Shown here: one piece after another, positions 28,499-40,404 of the stretch
Layout: the number at the start of each line of letters is the position of its first letter
Position numbering within the stretch: position 1 is the stretch's first letter
Source of the DNA: Polyangiaceae bacterium
GTDB taxonomy: Bacteria; Myxococcota_A; Polyangia; Polyangiales; Polyangiaceae
Assembly (NCBI GenBank): GCA_016719945.1
Contig: JADJYE010000008.1
Location: 1 to 64,000 of the forward strand
DNA: 64,000 nt
Direction of reading: 5' to 3'
Made by a program: the position numbers and the translations under genes
The notes under the pieces: generated by a model
Told to the model about the DNA's origin: nothing
Seen by the model: the letters and a program-made list of their open reading frames with translations, nothing else
The model's database searches: none

Positions 28499-30767
28499 AG
28501 CTGAGCCCGGCCCGCCTGCGCAGGACCCAATGGGCGCCCACCAGGGCGGCGGCGAACGTGGTCCAGACCCACGCGGGCGCGAGCGGCGCGCTCCTGCGCT
28601 GGGTGTTGATGACGGTCGCGTCGGGGAAGGAGATCTTGTCGAGGTCGTCGGGGCCGACGCTGATCCCCCGCGTCGCCTTGGCGATGGCGGCGAGCCGGTC
28701 CCCGTCGGGGCGCGAGTCGGCCCACTCGTCGCCCCCCTCCTCGCACGCGAAGTCGCGCCGGGTCGCCGGGGTGAGCCGCTCGTCGGAGCCGGGATCGTCA
28801 GCCCCGCCCGCGGGGCCGAGGCGCACGCTCGCGGCGTAGCCGCCCGCGTCGAGGCTCGGCAGCTCGAGCGTCGAGGCGACCCCGTCGGGGGCGATCGCGA
28901 CCGAGCCCTCGAACACCACCTTACCGGTGCCGAGCTGCAGGATGGAGACAGCGGCCTCGCCGGTGTGCCCGGGCAGCGGCCGGATCGTGATGGTCGAGGG
29001 CTCTCCCGCGATGCAGCCCCCGGGGAGATCGAGCGCCGTCGACTCGAAGCGAGGATCGCGCATCAGCCAGCCGAGCAGGCCGTCCCAGAGCGCTCCGTAG
29101 GCGCGCCCGGCACGCTCGGCGGCGAACGTCCCGAACAGCAGCTTGTGGGTGCCGTCGACCGTGAGCGCGATCGTTCGGCCCGTGCCGTATTCGCCCAGCG
29201 CGAGCACCGGCATGCGCTCGTCCGAGCCGAGCGTCGGGTGGGTGAGCAGCACGGTCGCGCCGGGGTTCGGCGCGCCCACGATGTTGGTCCCGGGCATGTC
29301 GGGGAAGCCCTCCCCGATCAGCTCCCGAACCGGGCCGAGCACGGGGGCGACGCGCCCCGCGGGCGTCACTTGAGGCGTGAAGAAGCCGAGATCGACCCCG
29401 TTGTCGGTGTGGGCGCGCTCGAGCTTCACGGGCAGCGCCGCAGCGAGCGGCGTGTCGGCGTACATGCCGGGCCCGAACGCGTCGGGGCCGCCCACCATGA
29501 TCAAGCCCCCCCCGCGCTTCACGTAGTCGGTGAGGTTGTCGAGGTGCCGCGTGAGGCCGTACGTCGCGGCGTTGAAATCTTGGAGCACCACCGCGTCGAA
29601 GCTCGGCAGGTGGGTCGTGAACAGCTCGTCGACCGGGAACGGGATGAGCGCGAGCTCGCTGGCCGGAGCGCCGACGCTGTCGGTCGGCGTGCGGAGGATG
29701 AAGAACGCGACCACGTCGACCGACTCGTCCGCCTTCAGCCACGTCCGCATCGCGCGCACGTCGTACGTGGGGCGCCCGGCGATGTGCAGCACGCGCACGC
29801 GATCCCGCGCGACGTCGAGGGTCACGAAGCGCCGGTCGTTCGCGGGCACGCTGTCCGCCCTCGGGGCGTCGATCTCGACCTCGATCACGCGGGGCCCCGC
29901 GCGGTGCAGGGTGAGCGACAGCTCGATGGACCTGGGCTCTTCGCCGGCGCCAGCGAGGTCGACCTCACCCTCGGCGATGGGCTGCGAGGGCCCCTCGTCG
30001 GCGAGCTCGCGGACGTACACCGGCACGCGCCCGCACGTGAGGCCGCCTCCGCAGCCGAGCTCGACGCGCACGCTGAACGGCTGGTGCGCGACCGCAGCCC
30101 CCGCGAGCCGCACGGCGCGGAGGCTGGCGTCCTTCGGGGCCCCCTTCGCGGCCAGCACGCTGTGCACGGGCACGTTGAGCCCCGACAGGCCCAGGTTGGC
30201 GGCGTCGGCCGCGTGCTCGCGGCTCGGCCGGTCGAGCACGCCGTCCGAGACGACGATGATCGCGGTCGGTGGCTCCTCGCCGCCGCTGGCGACCGAGGAG
30301 AGCGCGGCGGCGAGGTCCGAGCGCTTGCCCCGCGGCTTGCCGGCGTCGCCCGCGAGCTCCTCGAGCGAGCTCGTGACGGCGGGGCCTTCTCCGAACGTCG
30401 AGATCGCGAAGCGCACGTCTCCGCCCCTGCCCGCGAGCTTGGTGACGACGTCGTCACGCAGGCTGCGGCGCGGCGGCTCTCCGTCGCCCGCCGGGAGCAG
30501 CATCGAGCGCGACCCGTCGACCACGATCGCGACGCGCGGTCCCACCGTGAGCCCCGAGGACTCCACCGACACGGGCCGCAGGATGGCGCCGACCAGCGCG
30601 AGGGTGGCGAGCGCCCCGGTCAGGGCCACGATCGCCGGCCGCCGGCCACCTCCGCGCGACCGCGAGAGCTCGACGAACAGGAGCACGACGGCGACCGCGC
30701 CGAACGCGAACGCCAGCACGACCCCCGTCGCGCCGAGATCGGCCGACGGCGCGAGGGTGCGCGTCAC
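28497..30767 (-). CDS. Membrane-anchored VWA / glutamine-amidotransferase-like protein
   Basis: 756 residues from GTG 30767, overlapping the previous stop (GTGA). Two N-terminal membrane helices (GVVLAFAFGAVAVVLLFVEL and IVALTGALATLALVGAIL) precede a von Willebrand A domain with the MIDAS start DGSRS (about residue 85). A class-I amidotransferase-like fold follows (YVKRGGGLIMVGGPDAFGPG, about 420) without an obvious catalytic Cys. A C-terminal helix (WVWTTFAAALVGAHWVL) returns to the membrane. Relatives sit in Bat/MoxR-type clusters and are thought to act in envelope protein assembly. Here MoxR and DUF58 partners are absent. It forms a tight three-gene unit with the DUF4159 protein and a lipoprotein. 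Confidence 0.8.
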   Translation of the reverse strand: MTRTLAPSADLGATGVVLAFAFGAVAVVLLFVELSRSRGGGRRPAIVALTGALATLALVGAILRPVSVESSGLTVGPRVAIVVDGSRSMLLPAGDGEPPRRSLRDDVVTKLAGRGGDVRFAISTFGEGPAVTSSLEELAGDAGKPRGKRSDLAAALSSVASGGEEPPTAIIVVSDGVLDRPSREHAADAANLGLSGLNVPVHSVLAAKGAPKDASLRAVRLAGAAVAHQPFSVRVELGCGGGLTCGRVPVYVRELADEGPSQPIAEGEVDLAGAGEEPRSIELSLTLHRAGPRVIEVEIDAPRADSVPANDRRFVTLDVARDRVRVLHIAGRPTYDVRAMRTWLKADESVDVVAFFILRTPTDSVGAPASELALIPFPVDELFTTHLPSFDAVVLQDFNAATYGLTRHLDNLTDYVKRGGGLIMVGGPDAFGPGMYADTPLAAALPVKLERAHTDNGVDLGFFTPQVTPAGRVAPVLGPVRELIGEGFPDMPGTNIVGAPNPGATVLLTHPTLGSDERMPVLALGEYGTGRTIALTVDGTHKLLFGTFAAERAGRAYGALWDGLLGWLMRDPRFESTALDLPGGCIAGEPSTITIRPLPGHTGEAAVSILQLGTGKVVFEGSVAIAPDGVASTLELPSLDAGGYAASVRLGPAGGADDPGSDERLTPATRRDFACEEGGDEWADSRPDGDRLAAIAKATRGISVGPDDLDKISFPDATVINTQRRSAPLAPAWVWTTFAAALVGAHWVLRRRAGLS

Positions 30768-31519
30768 TTGCCTCCGCGCCTTCGCATGATGTGCTCCGCG
30801 TGGACCTGGTCGTCCTTGTAGTTGGAGCACAGCACGTACATCCCCAGGTTGACGCAGAGCCGGATCGCCAGCTCTCGCTGCGACTCTCCGCCGGGGATCA
30901 CCTCGAGGGTGCTGGCCCCCGACGAGTCCGTCGCGAGCGCGCCCAGGAGGTCGTGGCTCGAGTACACGACCTGCACCGCGCCGGCGCGCACGACGACCTC
31001 GAGCTTCGCTGGGCCTTGGATCCGTCCGACCGCGCGCTTGAGCAAATAGAAGGAGCGAAACAGCACGTGATCGGCGCCCACGGCGAGCGGCCCGTTCTCG
31101 GGCAAGACGCGCGAGATCTCGCGGCGCGCCGCCTTCCCGAAGGCGCCTTTGTCGGGATCGAAGTCGTCGACGAGCACGATGCCGCCGAGCGAGAAGAAGC
31201 GCTTGAGCATCGCGACCTCTTTCGAGGTCAGCGCGGGGACGTCCGTCGCGCCGCCCCAGATCACGAACGGCTCGGCCAGCAGCTCCTTGTCGTCTGCCTC
31301 GACGACCGTCGGCTGCACCCGCGAGGGCGCGCTCGTGCGCCGCGCCAGCTCGTCGGACCAGCGCGCCGGGGCGCGCAGGCGGGCGCCCTCCCATTTCGCG
31401 TCTCCCGTCAGCAAGACGCGCGGGTTGAACGCCCCCTCTTCGCCGAACGCGCGAGCGCGCGTCGTCGCCGTCGCCGCCATGAGCCCGAGCCCCGCGCCGA
31501 GGAGGTGGCGGCGCCTCAT
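30764..31519 (-). CDS. DUF4159 protein with Tat-type signal
   Basis: 251 residues from ATG 31519, whose A is also the last base of the upstream TGA (TGATG). MRRRHLLGAGLGLMAATATTRARA looks like a twin-arginine signal. The mature part matches DUF4159 (FVIWGGATDVPALTSKEV, GIVLVDDFDPDKGAFG, VNLGMYVLCSNYKDDQVHAEHI). The fold resembles amidotransferase/ThuA-like domains. Function is unknown, but the family occurs next to VWA membrane proteins, exactly as here, so they probably work together in the envelope. The stop overlaps the VWA start. Confidence 0.8.
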   Translation of the reverse strand: MRRRHLLGAGLGLMAATATTRARAFGEEGAFNPRVLLTGDAKWEGARLRAPARWSDELARRTSAPSRVQPTVVEADDKELLAEPFVIWGGATDVPALTSKEVAMLKRFFSLGGIVLVDDFDPDKGAFGKAARREISRVLPENGPLAVGADHVLFRSFYLLKRAVGRIQGPAKLEVVVRAGAVQVVYSSHDLLGALATDSSGASTLEVIPGGESQRELAIRLCVNLGMYVLCSNYKDDQVHAEHIMRRRGGK

Positions 31520-32169
31520 CAGTCGAAGTCCTCTACGTGCCACACCCCGCCTTCGCGGCGCAGCCGCACGAGGTGCCCGCCCGGGACGTTGACGATGGCG
31601 CTGTCGCCCGTGACCTCCACGTCGAGGCCGTCGGGCTCCTCGAGCCCCTCGACCAGCGAGCGCATGTCGTCCTCGAGGGCCGCGCGGGTGCGGGGCGACA
31701 GGACGCGGATGAGCCCGGCGTAGCTGCGACGGGCGAGCACGCGGCGCAGCTGGTGGAGCGCTTGAACCGGGCTCTTCGACTCCGCGGGGAGCGCGTCGGC
31801 GGCGCTCAGCCGGTACTCGCCCTCCTCGACGGCGAGCGCGGCCTCTTCCCCGTCGCCGTACTTGACCGTCGCCTCGGTCTTGAAGCGGACCCCCGGTGCG
31901 CCGAGCTGCTTCGACTGCTCGCTCAGCTCCCCCTTCGACTCCGCGACCATCGCCTTGACCTCGGCGAGGGTGTACCGCTTCTTGCCCTGCTCGCTGAGCA
32001 TCTCGTACAGCGCGTCCGCGTCGCCGCTCGCCGCGGCGCGCGCGTACGCGTCGGCCGCGACCTTGGGATCGGGCACGCCGCCGGCCGAGCACCCAGCCAG
32101 GCCCCCGCCGAGCAGGGCTGCGAGGGCCACGAGCCTCACGCGGGCGAGCTTCGGCGGAGTGGCGATCAT
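31519..32169 (-). CDS. Lipoprotein of unknown function
   Basis: 216 residues from ATG 32169; a GTG at 32181 is an alternative and neither has a clear Shine-Dalgarno. A signal with lipobox ALLGGGLAGC (Cys about residue 26) precedes VPDPKVAADAYARAAASGDADALYEML, typical of proteins that accumulate counts or load a SnoaL/NTF2-like fold. Two similar halves may be present (YEMLSEQGKKRYT and IRVLSPRTRAALE). It is the first gene of the coupled lipoprotein/DUF4159/VWA unit, and may be co-transcribed with the phosphatase 51 bp upstream. Confidence 0.72.
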   Translation of the reverse strand: MIATPPKLARVRLVALAALLGGGLAGCSAGGVPDPKVAADAYARAAASGDADALYEMLSEQGKKRYTLAEVKAMVAESKGELSEQSKQLGAPGVRFKTEATVKYGDGEEAALAVEEGEYRLSAADALPAESKSPVQALHQLRRVLARRSYAGLIRVLSPRTRAALEDDMRSLVEGLEEPDGLDVEVTGDSAIVNVPGGHLVRLRREGGVWHVEDFD

Positions 32170-32220
32170 TCGGAGCGGCACGCAGACGAGCCTAGTCCAT
32201 CGGAGCGGCTCCGCAAAAGG

Positions 32221-33819
32221 TCAGCGCGGAGGCATCGGGGACCAGAGGCGGGAGCTGCTCGTCACCGGCTCGGCCATCCTCACGTCGAGCCCCAAGGCTT
32301 CGCGGAGCATCCCGCTCTTGGCGCGGACGGTCCACTCCTCCAGGGCTCGCGAGTGCGTGCCCTCCACGTCGAGCACGATGACGCCCGGCTCGACGCGAGC
32401 CGAGACCTTCGCCACGACCTGTCTGTGCTCGCGATCGAGCGCGTCGGCGAGGCGCAGCAGCCCGGCCATCATCTTGACCTTGGCGCGGCTCTCCCTCGAG
32501 AGCGCGCGGAAGTTCTCGTGGTCGAGCGCGGGCGGGCTCTTCCTGTGGTAGCGGGCGACGTTGGCGACGATCTCCCGCTCCGCGGGGGACAGCCCCATGA
32601 TGTCGCTGTGGAGGATGATGTAGAAGCTGTGCTTGTGGTGCCCCTCGTAGCGGACGAAATCGCCGACGTCGTGGAGCAGCCCAGCCGCTAGGAGCAGGAC
32701 GCGATCGCGCGGCTCGAGCCCGTGGAGGCGCGCGAGGTCGTCGAAGAGCTGCACGGCGAAGTCGGCCACGATGCGGCCGTGCGCCTCGTCGAAGTGGTAG
32801 CGGCGGCCGAGCCGAACGCAGGCGTCGCGCACGCTCGCCGCCTCTGCGCTGAAGTCGCGCGGCACGAAATGCAGCGTCGCCAGATCGACGAGCACGCCCT
32901 CCTTCAGGCCGACCCCTGGCGCGAGGATGGTCTCCGCGCCCAGCCGCTCGACGATGTATTGAAGGATCTTCGTGGCAGGCACGATCGTGTCGGCGCGGTC
33001 GGGCCGGAGGGACCAACGCTGGATGCGCTCCTCCACCGCGAGCCCGCACAGCTCCTCGGAGAGGCGGCTCATGTGGGGGACGTGGATTCCCCGGCTCTCG
33101 GGGAAGGCCTGCGGCAGCGGCGCGAGGTCGGCGAGCGTCTCGATGTTGCCGCCGGTCGCGATCACCGCGTCGATCTTTCCTTCTGCGGCGATCGAGAGCC
33201 CGCGCACCGCGTCGCTCGCCACGCGCTCGATGTACTCGTCGAGCAGCATCCGCCGCACGTCGTCGATCCGCCCGCCGCCGTCGAGGAAGGCCTCGATCAG
33301 GCGCACGGTGCCCACCGGCAGCGAGCGCGAGAAGACCGCCTCGAGATCCTTCATCACGGTGAGCTCGGTCGAGCCGCCGCCGATGTCGATGAGCACGGCG
33401 GTCTTGCCCTCGAGGTTGAGCCGCTCTCGAACGGCGATCTGGACGAGGCGCGCCTCCTCGACGCCCTCGATCACCTCCACGTGCACCCCCGCCTCGCGCT
33501 CGGCGCGCTCGACGAAGACGTCCGCGTTCTTGGCCTCGCGAGACGCGCTGGTGGCGACGGCGCGGTAGCGCTCGACCTTGACCGCGTCCATCGTCGCCCG
33601 GAAGCGAGACAGCGCGTCACAAGCCTGCGCGATCATCGTCGGCTCGATGCGCCCCCGGGTGAACACGTCGTGCCCGAGGCGCACGGGCACGCGCTCGGCG
33701 CAGACCTCTCGAAAGGGTCGAAAGCGCACGCCGCGCGGGCCCGGCTCGGGCTCGTCGACGTCGACGATGCGCAGACGAATCGCGTTGGATCCGATGTCGA
33801 TAGCGCCGAGGCGCGCCAT
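32221..33819 (-). CDS. Ppx/GppA phosphatase with C-terminal HD domain
   Basis: 532 residues from ATG 33819 with GGAGG upstream. The ASKHA fold motifs are clear: GAIDIGSNAIRL (residues 5-16), ATSASREAKN, DIGGGSTEL (about 144) and ATGGNIETL. The C-terminal third is an HD domain (LLHDVGDFVRYEGHHKHSFY, about 385-405). Such enzymes remove phosphate from polyphosphate ends or from the 5' end of pppGpp; which applies here cannot be told. They influence the stringent response and phosphate storage, both important in myxobacterial development. It is divergent from the small membrane-protein gene. Confidence 0.9.
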   Translation of the reverse strand: MARLGAIDIGSNAIRLRIVDVDEPEPGPRGVRFRPFREVCAERVPVRLGHDVFTRGRIEPTMIAQACDALSRFRATMDAVKVERYRAVATSASREAKNADVFVERAEREAGVHVEVIEGVEEARLVQIAVRERLNLEGKTAVLIDIGGGSTELTVMKDLEAVFSRSLPVGTVRLIEAFLDGGGRIDDVRRMLLDEYIERVASDAVRGLSIAAEGKIDAVIATGGNIETLADLAPLPQAFPESRGIHVPHMSRLSEELCGLAVEERIQRWSLRPDRADTIVPATKILQYIVERLGAETILAPGVGLKEGVLVDLATLHFVPRDFSAEAASVRDACVRLGRRYHFDEAHGRIVADFAVQLFDDLARLHGLEPRDRVLLLAAGLLHDVGDFVRYEGHHKHSFYIILHSDIMGLSPAEREIVANVARYHRKSPPALDHENFRALSRESRAKVKMMAGLLRLADALDREHRQVVAKVSARVEPGVIVLDVEGTHSRALEEWTVRAKSGMLREALGLDVRMAEPVTSSSRLWSPMPPR

Positions 33820-33852
33820 GGCGTCCTCCTAGCCTGCTCACAAGGCGCTGGC

Positions 33853-33858
33853 TACACT
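33853..33858 (+). promoter_or_regulatory. Candidate -10 (TACACT), leaderless GTG start
   Basis: TACACT ends 7 nt before GTG 33866. The gap is too short for a Shine-Dalgarno plus leader. Confidence 0.45.
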
Positions 33859-33865
33859 CCCGTCA

Positions 33866-34330
33866 GTGACGAACGAGCAACACGAGGTCCCCGAGGCCCC
33901 GCCGCGCCGGCGCAAGCGCAAGAGCAAGGGCAAGGCTCACAAGCGGCGACCTCTCGAGGTCGCGCCCGAGCGGCAGGCGCCGCCCTCGCCGAGCAGCGCG
34001 CGCGCGCTGGCGCTCGGGGGCGCCCTCGCCGCGGTCGCGCTCGCGTACGTCGCGACCGCGCTGGGGCCCGATCTCCAGGCGCACCTGTTGGTGGCAGTCG
34101 GCGTCCTCGGCTTCGTCTTCGGGTCGGCCTCGGGCATCGATCCCCGCAAGGTCGTGCTCGGCGCAGGTGCGAGCGTGGCGATCGGGCTCGCCGTGGTCGC
34201 GACGTCGACGGCGCTGGTGGGTCCGGCCCTGGTCATGACCGGGGGGCTCGGGCTCGCGGGTGGCATCCACCGCCTCGGCCGGCTCGGGCCCGACGAAGAA
34301 GGGACCCCCGAGCCCGAGGGCCGCGCGTAG
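33866..34330 (+). CDS. Small integral membrane protein, unknown function
   Basis: 154 residues from GTG 33866. A strongly basic N terminus (RRRKRKSKGKAHKRR, about 14-28) precedes three or four hydrophobic helices rich in Ala, Gly and Val (LALGGALAAVALAYVATAL, LLVAVGVLGFVFGSASG, and two in the Ala/Val/Gly stretch 92-132). A short acidic tail follows. The basic stretch suggests the N terminus stays in the cytoplasm. No family was recognised. A -10-like TACACT 7 nt upstream indicates a leaderless message, which fixes the start. Confidence 0.7.
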   Translation: MTNEQHEVPEAPPRRRKRKSKGKAHKRRPLEVAPERQAPPSPSSARALALGGALAAVALAYVATALGPDLQAHLLVAVGVLGFVFGSASGIDPRKVVLGAGASVAIGLAVVATSTALVGPALVMTGGLGLAGGIHRLGRLGPDEEGTPEPEGRA

Positions 34331-34376
34331 CCACGGGTTGACGGCTCCGCCGCCACGATCCAGCATCCGCGCCCCT

Positions 34377-34523
34377 ATGAACCGCCCCGCCCGCAAGCTG
34401 AAGAACCTGGAAGAGAAGATCGCCACCAAACACGGCCGCAACGACAAGCGCGTCGGCGCGAAGCAGAAGCGCTGGAAGCGGAGCGCGGCCGCCTACAAGC
34501 CGCTGGTCGAAGCCGTCGGCTGA
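34377..34523 (+). CDS. Small basic protein (48 residues), unknown
   Basis: It begins MNRPARKLKNLEEKIATKHG and ends KPLVEAVG, with about one third Lys/Arg and a probable amphipathic helix at residues 6-16. It is too short for family assignment. The skewed composition is unlike chance frames here, which are Arg/Pro/Ala-rich, and favours a real gene, perhaps nucleic-acid binding. No Shine-Dalgarno is evident. Its TGA is followed immediately by the first three-copy repeat array. Confidence 0.5.
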   Translation: MNRPARKLKNLEEKIATKHGRNDKRVGAKQKRWKRSAAAYKPLVEAVG

Positions 34524-34759
34524 TTTTTCTCTCGCGCGCCCGCTACCGCGGGTCCCTTCGGTTTGCCCGCGCCAGAGCGCGCGTGAAAACCGGCGCGAGA
34601 TATTTTTCTCTCGCGCGCCCGCTACCGCGGGTCCCTTCGGTTTGCCCGCGCCAGAGCGCGCGTGCAAACCGGCGCGAGATATTTTTCTCTCGCGCGCCCG
34701 CTACCGCGGGTCCCTTCGGTTTGCCCGCGCCAGAGCGCGCGTGCAAACCGGCGCGAGAT
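34524..34759 (+). repeat. Structured tandem repeat array A, three copies of 79 bp
   Basis: Three head-to-tail copies begin at 34524, 34603 and 34682, each opening with five T. Parts in order: outer arm TCTCGCGC; hairpin CCCGC-TACC-GCGGG; linker TCCCTTC; long hairpin GGTTTGCCCGCGC, loop CAGAGC, GCGCGTGCAAACC; outer arm GCGCGAGA. Copies 2 and 3 look identical; copy 1 differs in the long hairpin (GTGAAAACC). The array fills the gap between the small basic gene and sucA, starting at the base after the TGA. No ORF is credible, since the period is not a multiple of three. Confidence 0.97.
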
Positions 34760-34829
34760 GATTCACGTGGCTTGCCAGGTGAATTCTGGGCCGATCGGAG
34801 GTAAAGAAGGCGCCGGGATTTCCTATCCA

Positions 34830-37873
<3,044 letters not shown>

Positions 37874-37877
<4 letters not shown>

Positions 37878-38377
37878 CCGCGGCGGCCGAGCCCGTCGAC
37901 GCCTCGACGTGGACGCCCGAGGGGCCGTCGCTCCAGGCGCGCTTCGCGCCCGAGAGCATCTGCTTCGGCTGCGGCCCCGCCAACCGCGAGGGGCTGCGCA
38001 TCGAGAGCTACCAGGTGGGGGACGAGGTCGTCGGCCGCTTCGCCCCGGCGCCTCACCACCACGCCTTCGTCGGCGTGCTCAACGGCGGCATCATCGGGGC
38101 CCTGCTCGACTGCCACTCCAACTGGGCGGCGGCGGTCCACCTGCTGCGAGCGTCCGGGGCCTCCGCCCTGCCCTGCACCGTCACGGCGGACTTCCACGTC
38201 AAGCTCCGCCGGCCGACGCCGATGGGCCCGGTGTTTCTGCGGGCGAGGGTGGTCGAGTCGGAGGGCGACCGAGCGGTCGTCGAGGCCTCGCTCGAGGCCG
38301 GCGGCAAGGTCACCGCGACCTGCCGCGGCACCTTCGTCGCCGTGAAGGAAGACCACCCGGCCTACCACCGCTGGTAG
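37874..38377 (+). CDS. Hotdog-fold thioesterase (PaaI-like)
   Basis: 167 residues, with ATG 37874 overlapping the sucA TGA (ATGA), so translation is coupled. The hotdog signature is HHAFVGVLNGGIIGALLDCH (about 60-79), with the conserved Gly-Gly and acidic helix residue, followed by TADFHVKLRRPTPMG. An N-terminal FGCGPANREGLRI motif is typical of one PaaI subgroup. These enzymes hydrolyse acyl-CoA thioesters in the cytosol. Coupling to sucA hints at a role around succinyl- or other acyl-CoA pools, but the substrate is not predictable. Confidence 0.85.
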
Positions 38378-38424
38378 CCGCGCCCGCGTCGGCACCCTGC
38401 TTCACCTATCGCCGGCAGTCGGTG

Positions 38425-38430
38425 TAGGCT
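38425..38430 (+). promoter_or_regulatory. Candidate -10 (TAGGCT) for the POT transporter
   Basis: TAGGCT preceded by GTG lies 29 nt before the ATG, leaving room for a leader of about 23 nt with a GAGAGGG Shine-Dalgarno. Confidence 0.4.
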
Positions 38431-38459
38431 CCGTCCCTTCGTTTACCGAGAGAGGGCAG

Positions 38460-40130
38460 ATGAGCGCGACCGCCGACAAGACCTCGCAGCCGACAGGGCT
38501 CTACGTCCTCTTCTTCGCGGAGGCGTGGGAGCGCTTCAGCTACTACGGCATGCGAGCGCTGCTCGTGCTGTACATGGTGAACCACCTCAAGTTCGCCAAG
38601 AACGACGCGCTCTCCGTCTACGGCACGTACACCGGGCTCGTCTACCTCACGCCGATCATCGGCGGGTACCTGGCGGACAAATACCTCGGCCGCCGCAAGG
38701 CGGTGCTGATCGGCGCCATCGTCATGGCGCTCGGTCACCTGGCGATGGCGTTCGAGCCGCTGCTGTACCAGGCGCTCGGGCTGCTCATCATCGGCAACGG
38801 GTTCTTCAAGCCCAACATCTCGACCATCGTCGGCGGGCTCTACGAAGAGGGCGACGCCCGCCGCGACGGCGGCTTCACCATCTTCTACATGGGCATCAAC
38901 CTCGGCGCCTTCTTCTCCCCGATCGTGTGCGGCACGCTCGGTGAGAGCGTCGGCTGGCACTACGGCTTCAGCGCCGCGGCGATCGGCATGGTCGCCGGCC
39001 TGGGCGTGTTCGTCTGGGGCCAGAAGTTCTTCGGTCACATCGGCCTGCCCCCGGCGAAGGCAGCCGCGGTAGCGAAGGCCGAGGAGGAGGGCAAGAAGCC
39101 CGAGACCAAGGACCTGACCCTCGACACCAAGGACTGGACGCACGTCGGCATCATCACCGCCATCTGCTGCGCGATCGTCTGGGGCACCCTGTTCAGCTGG
39201 AAGTGGGTCGGGCCCGTCGTCGGCAAGATCCCCTGGTACGTGCAGGCGCTCTTCGGCTTTGGGCTCCTCGCCCTGCTCGTGGTGCGCACGGGCGGCAAGA
39301 AGTCTGGCATCGAGTGGCAGCGGGTCGCCGTCATCGCCATCCTCTGCTTCTTCAACATCTTCTTCTGGATGGGCTTCGAGCAGGCGGGCGGCACGATGAC
39401 CCTCTTCGCCGACACGCAGACCAACCGCAACATGGGTGGCCTGGGCGTCGCGATCGTCGGCCTGTTCATGTCGTTCTGCGGCTTCATGGTCTACCGCACG
39501 ACGCGCCACGAGACCTCCGGCCAGGCCCTGTGGGTCGGCCTCACCGGCCTGTTCGGCGTCGCCGGCCTCGCCATCGCGGGCTACGGCGGGTACCTGCTGT
39601 CGAAGGGTCAGCAGTACGAGATCCCCGCGTCGCAGTTCCAGGCGATCAACCCGCTCTTGATCGTCGCGTTCGCGCCGGCCGTCTCGCTGCTGTGGACCAA
39701 GGCCGATCTCGGCAAGTGGAAGACCTCGAGCGCCACGAAGATGGCCGTCGGCATGACCATCCTCGGCCTCGGCTTCATCGTCATGTACTTCGGCCAGTCC
39801 ATCGCCAAGACGACCGGCACCGTCGGCCCGCAGTGGCTGGTGGCGGTCTACGCCATCCACACGCTCGGCGAGCTGTGCCTCTCCCCCATCGGCCTGTCGA
39901 TGGTGACCAAGCTCTCCCCGGCCCGGATGGTCTCGCTGATGATGGGCCTGTGGTTCCTCTCGAGCGCGATAGCCAACAAGGCCGCCGGCGAGCTCGAGGG
40001 CATCGTCGAGCAGTACCACATCTCGGTGTACGGGGTGCTCGTCGGGTCCAGCATCGGCGCCGCCGCGGTGCTCCTCGTGCTGGTGCCGATCCTCAAGAAG
40101 TGGATGCACGGCGCCGAAGACACGCACTGA
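38460..40130 (+). CDS. POT/PTR-family proton-dependent oligopeptide transporter
   Basis: 556 residues from ATG 38460 with GAGAGGG upstream. The family motif EAWERFSYYGMRALLVLYM (residues about 21-39, ExxERFxYYG) is followed by GGYLADKYLGRRK, GNGFFKPNISTIVGGLY and FYMGINLGAFFSPIVCG. About 12-14 hydrophobic helices are visible, with a charged cytosolic loop (VAKAEEEGKKPETKD, about 200). POT proteins import di- and tripeptides with protons, fitting a predatory or proteolytic lifestyle. It is a single gene; repeat array B follows 20 nt after the stop. Confidence 0.93.
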   Translation: MSATADKTSQPTGLYVLFFAEAWERFSYYGMRALLVLYMVNHLKFAKNDALSVYGTYTGLVYLTPIIGGYLADKYLGRRKAVLIGAIVMALGHLAMAFEPLLYQALGLLIIGNGFFKPNISTIVGGLYEEGDARRDGGFTIFYMGINLGAFFSPIVCGTLGESVGWHYGFSAAAIGMVAGLGVFVWGQKFFGHIGLPPAKAAAVAKAEEEGKKPETKDLTLDTKDWTHVGIITAICCAIVWGTLFSWKWVGPVVGKIPWYVQALFGFGLLALLVVRTGGKKSGIEWQRVAVIAILCFFNIFFWMGFEQAGGTMTLFADTQTNRNMGGLGVAIVGLFMSFCGFMVYRTTRHETSGQALWVGLTGLFGVAGLAIAGYGGYLLSKGQQYEIPASQFQAINPLLIVAFAPAVSLLWTKADLGKWKTSSATKMAVGMTILGLGFIVMYFGQSIAKTTGTVGPQWLVAVYAIHTLGELCLSPIGLSMVTKLSPARMVSLMMGLWFLSSAIANKAAGELEGIVEQYHISVYGVLVGSSIGAAAVLLVLVPILKKWMHGAEDTH

Positions 40131-40150
40131 CTTTCTCCCGCGCGGCTTCT

Positions 40151-40368
40151 TTTTCCCGCGCGCCCGCTTCCGCGGGGCCCTTCGGATTCTCGCGCCCCGA
40201 GCGGCACGTGAATCCGGCGCGGGGAGGCGCGCGCCCGCTTCCGCGGGGCCCTTCGGATTCTCGCGCCCCGAGCGGCACGTGAATCCGGCGCGGGGAGGCG
40301 CGCGCCCGCTTCCGCGGGGCCCTTCGGATTCTCGCGCCCGGAGCGGCGCGTGAATCCGGCGCGGGGAA
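40151..40368 (+). repeat. Structured tandem repeat array B, three copies of 71 bp
   Basis: Three copies with a period of 71 bp lie 20 nt downstream of the transporter stop. Parts: outer arm CCCGCGC; hairpin CCCGC-TTCC-GCGGG; linker GCCCTTC; long hairpin GGATTCTCGCGCC, loop CCGAGC, GGCACGTGAATCC; outer arm GCGCGGG. In the third copy the loop region reads CGGAGC and a C-A mismatch in the long stem becomes C-G. A T-run (TTTTT) occurs only before copy 1. The family is the same as arrays A, C and D, but the stem sequences are specific to this site. Confidence 0.97.
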
Positions 40369-40404
40369 GAAGGCGTGACCGAATCCTGACCAACGCTGAC
40401 CCTA

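Noticed and set aside
34524..34759. Repeat arrays as CRISPR arrays
   Set aside because: Units of 71-83 bp are repeated in full, there are no unique spacers, only three copies per site, and no cas genes.
34662..34829. Upstream extension of sucA into array A
   Set aside because: The extension consists of translated repeat; the E1o family start matches ATG 34830.
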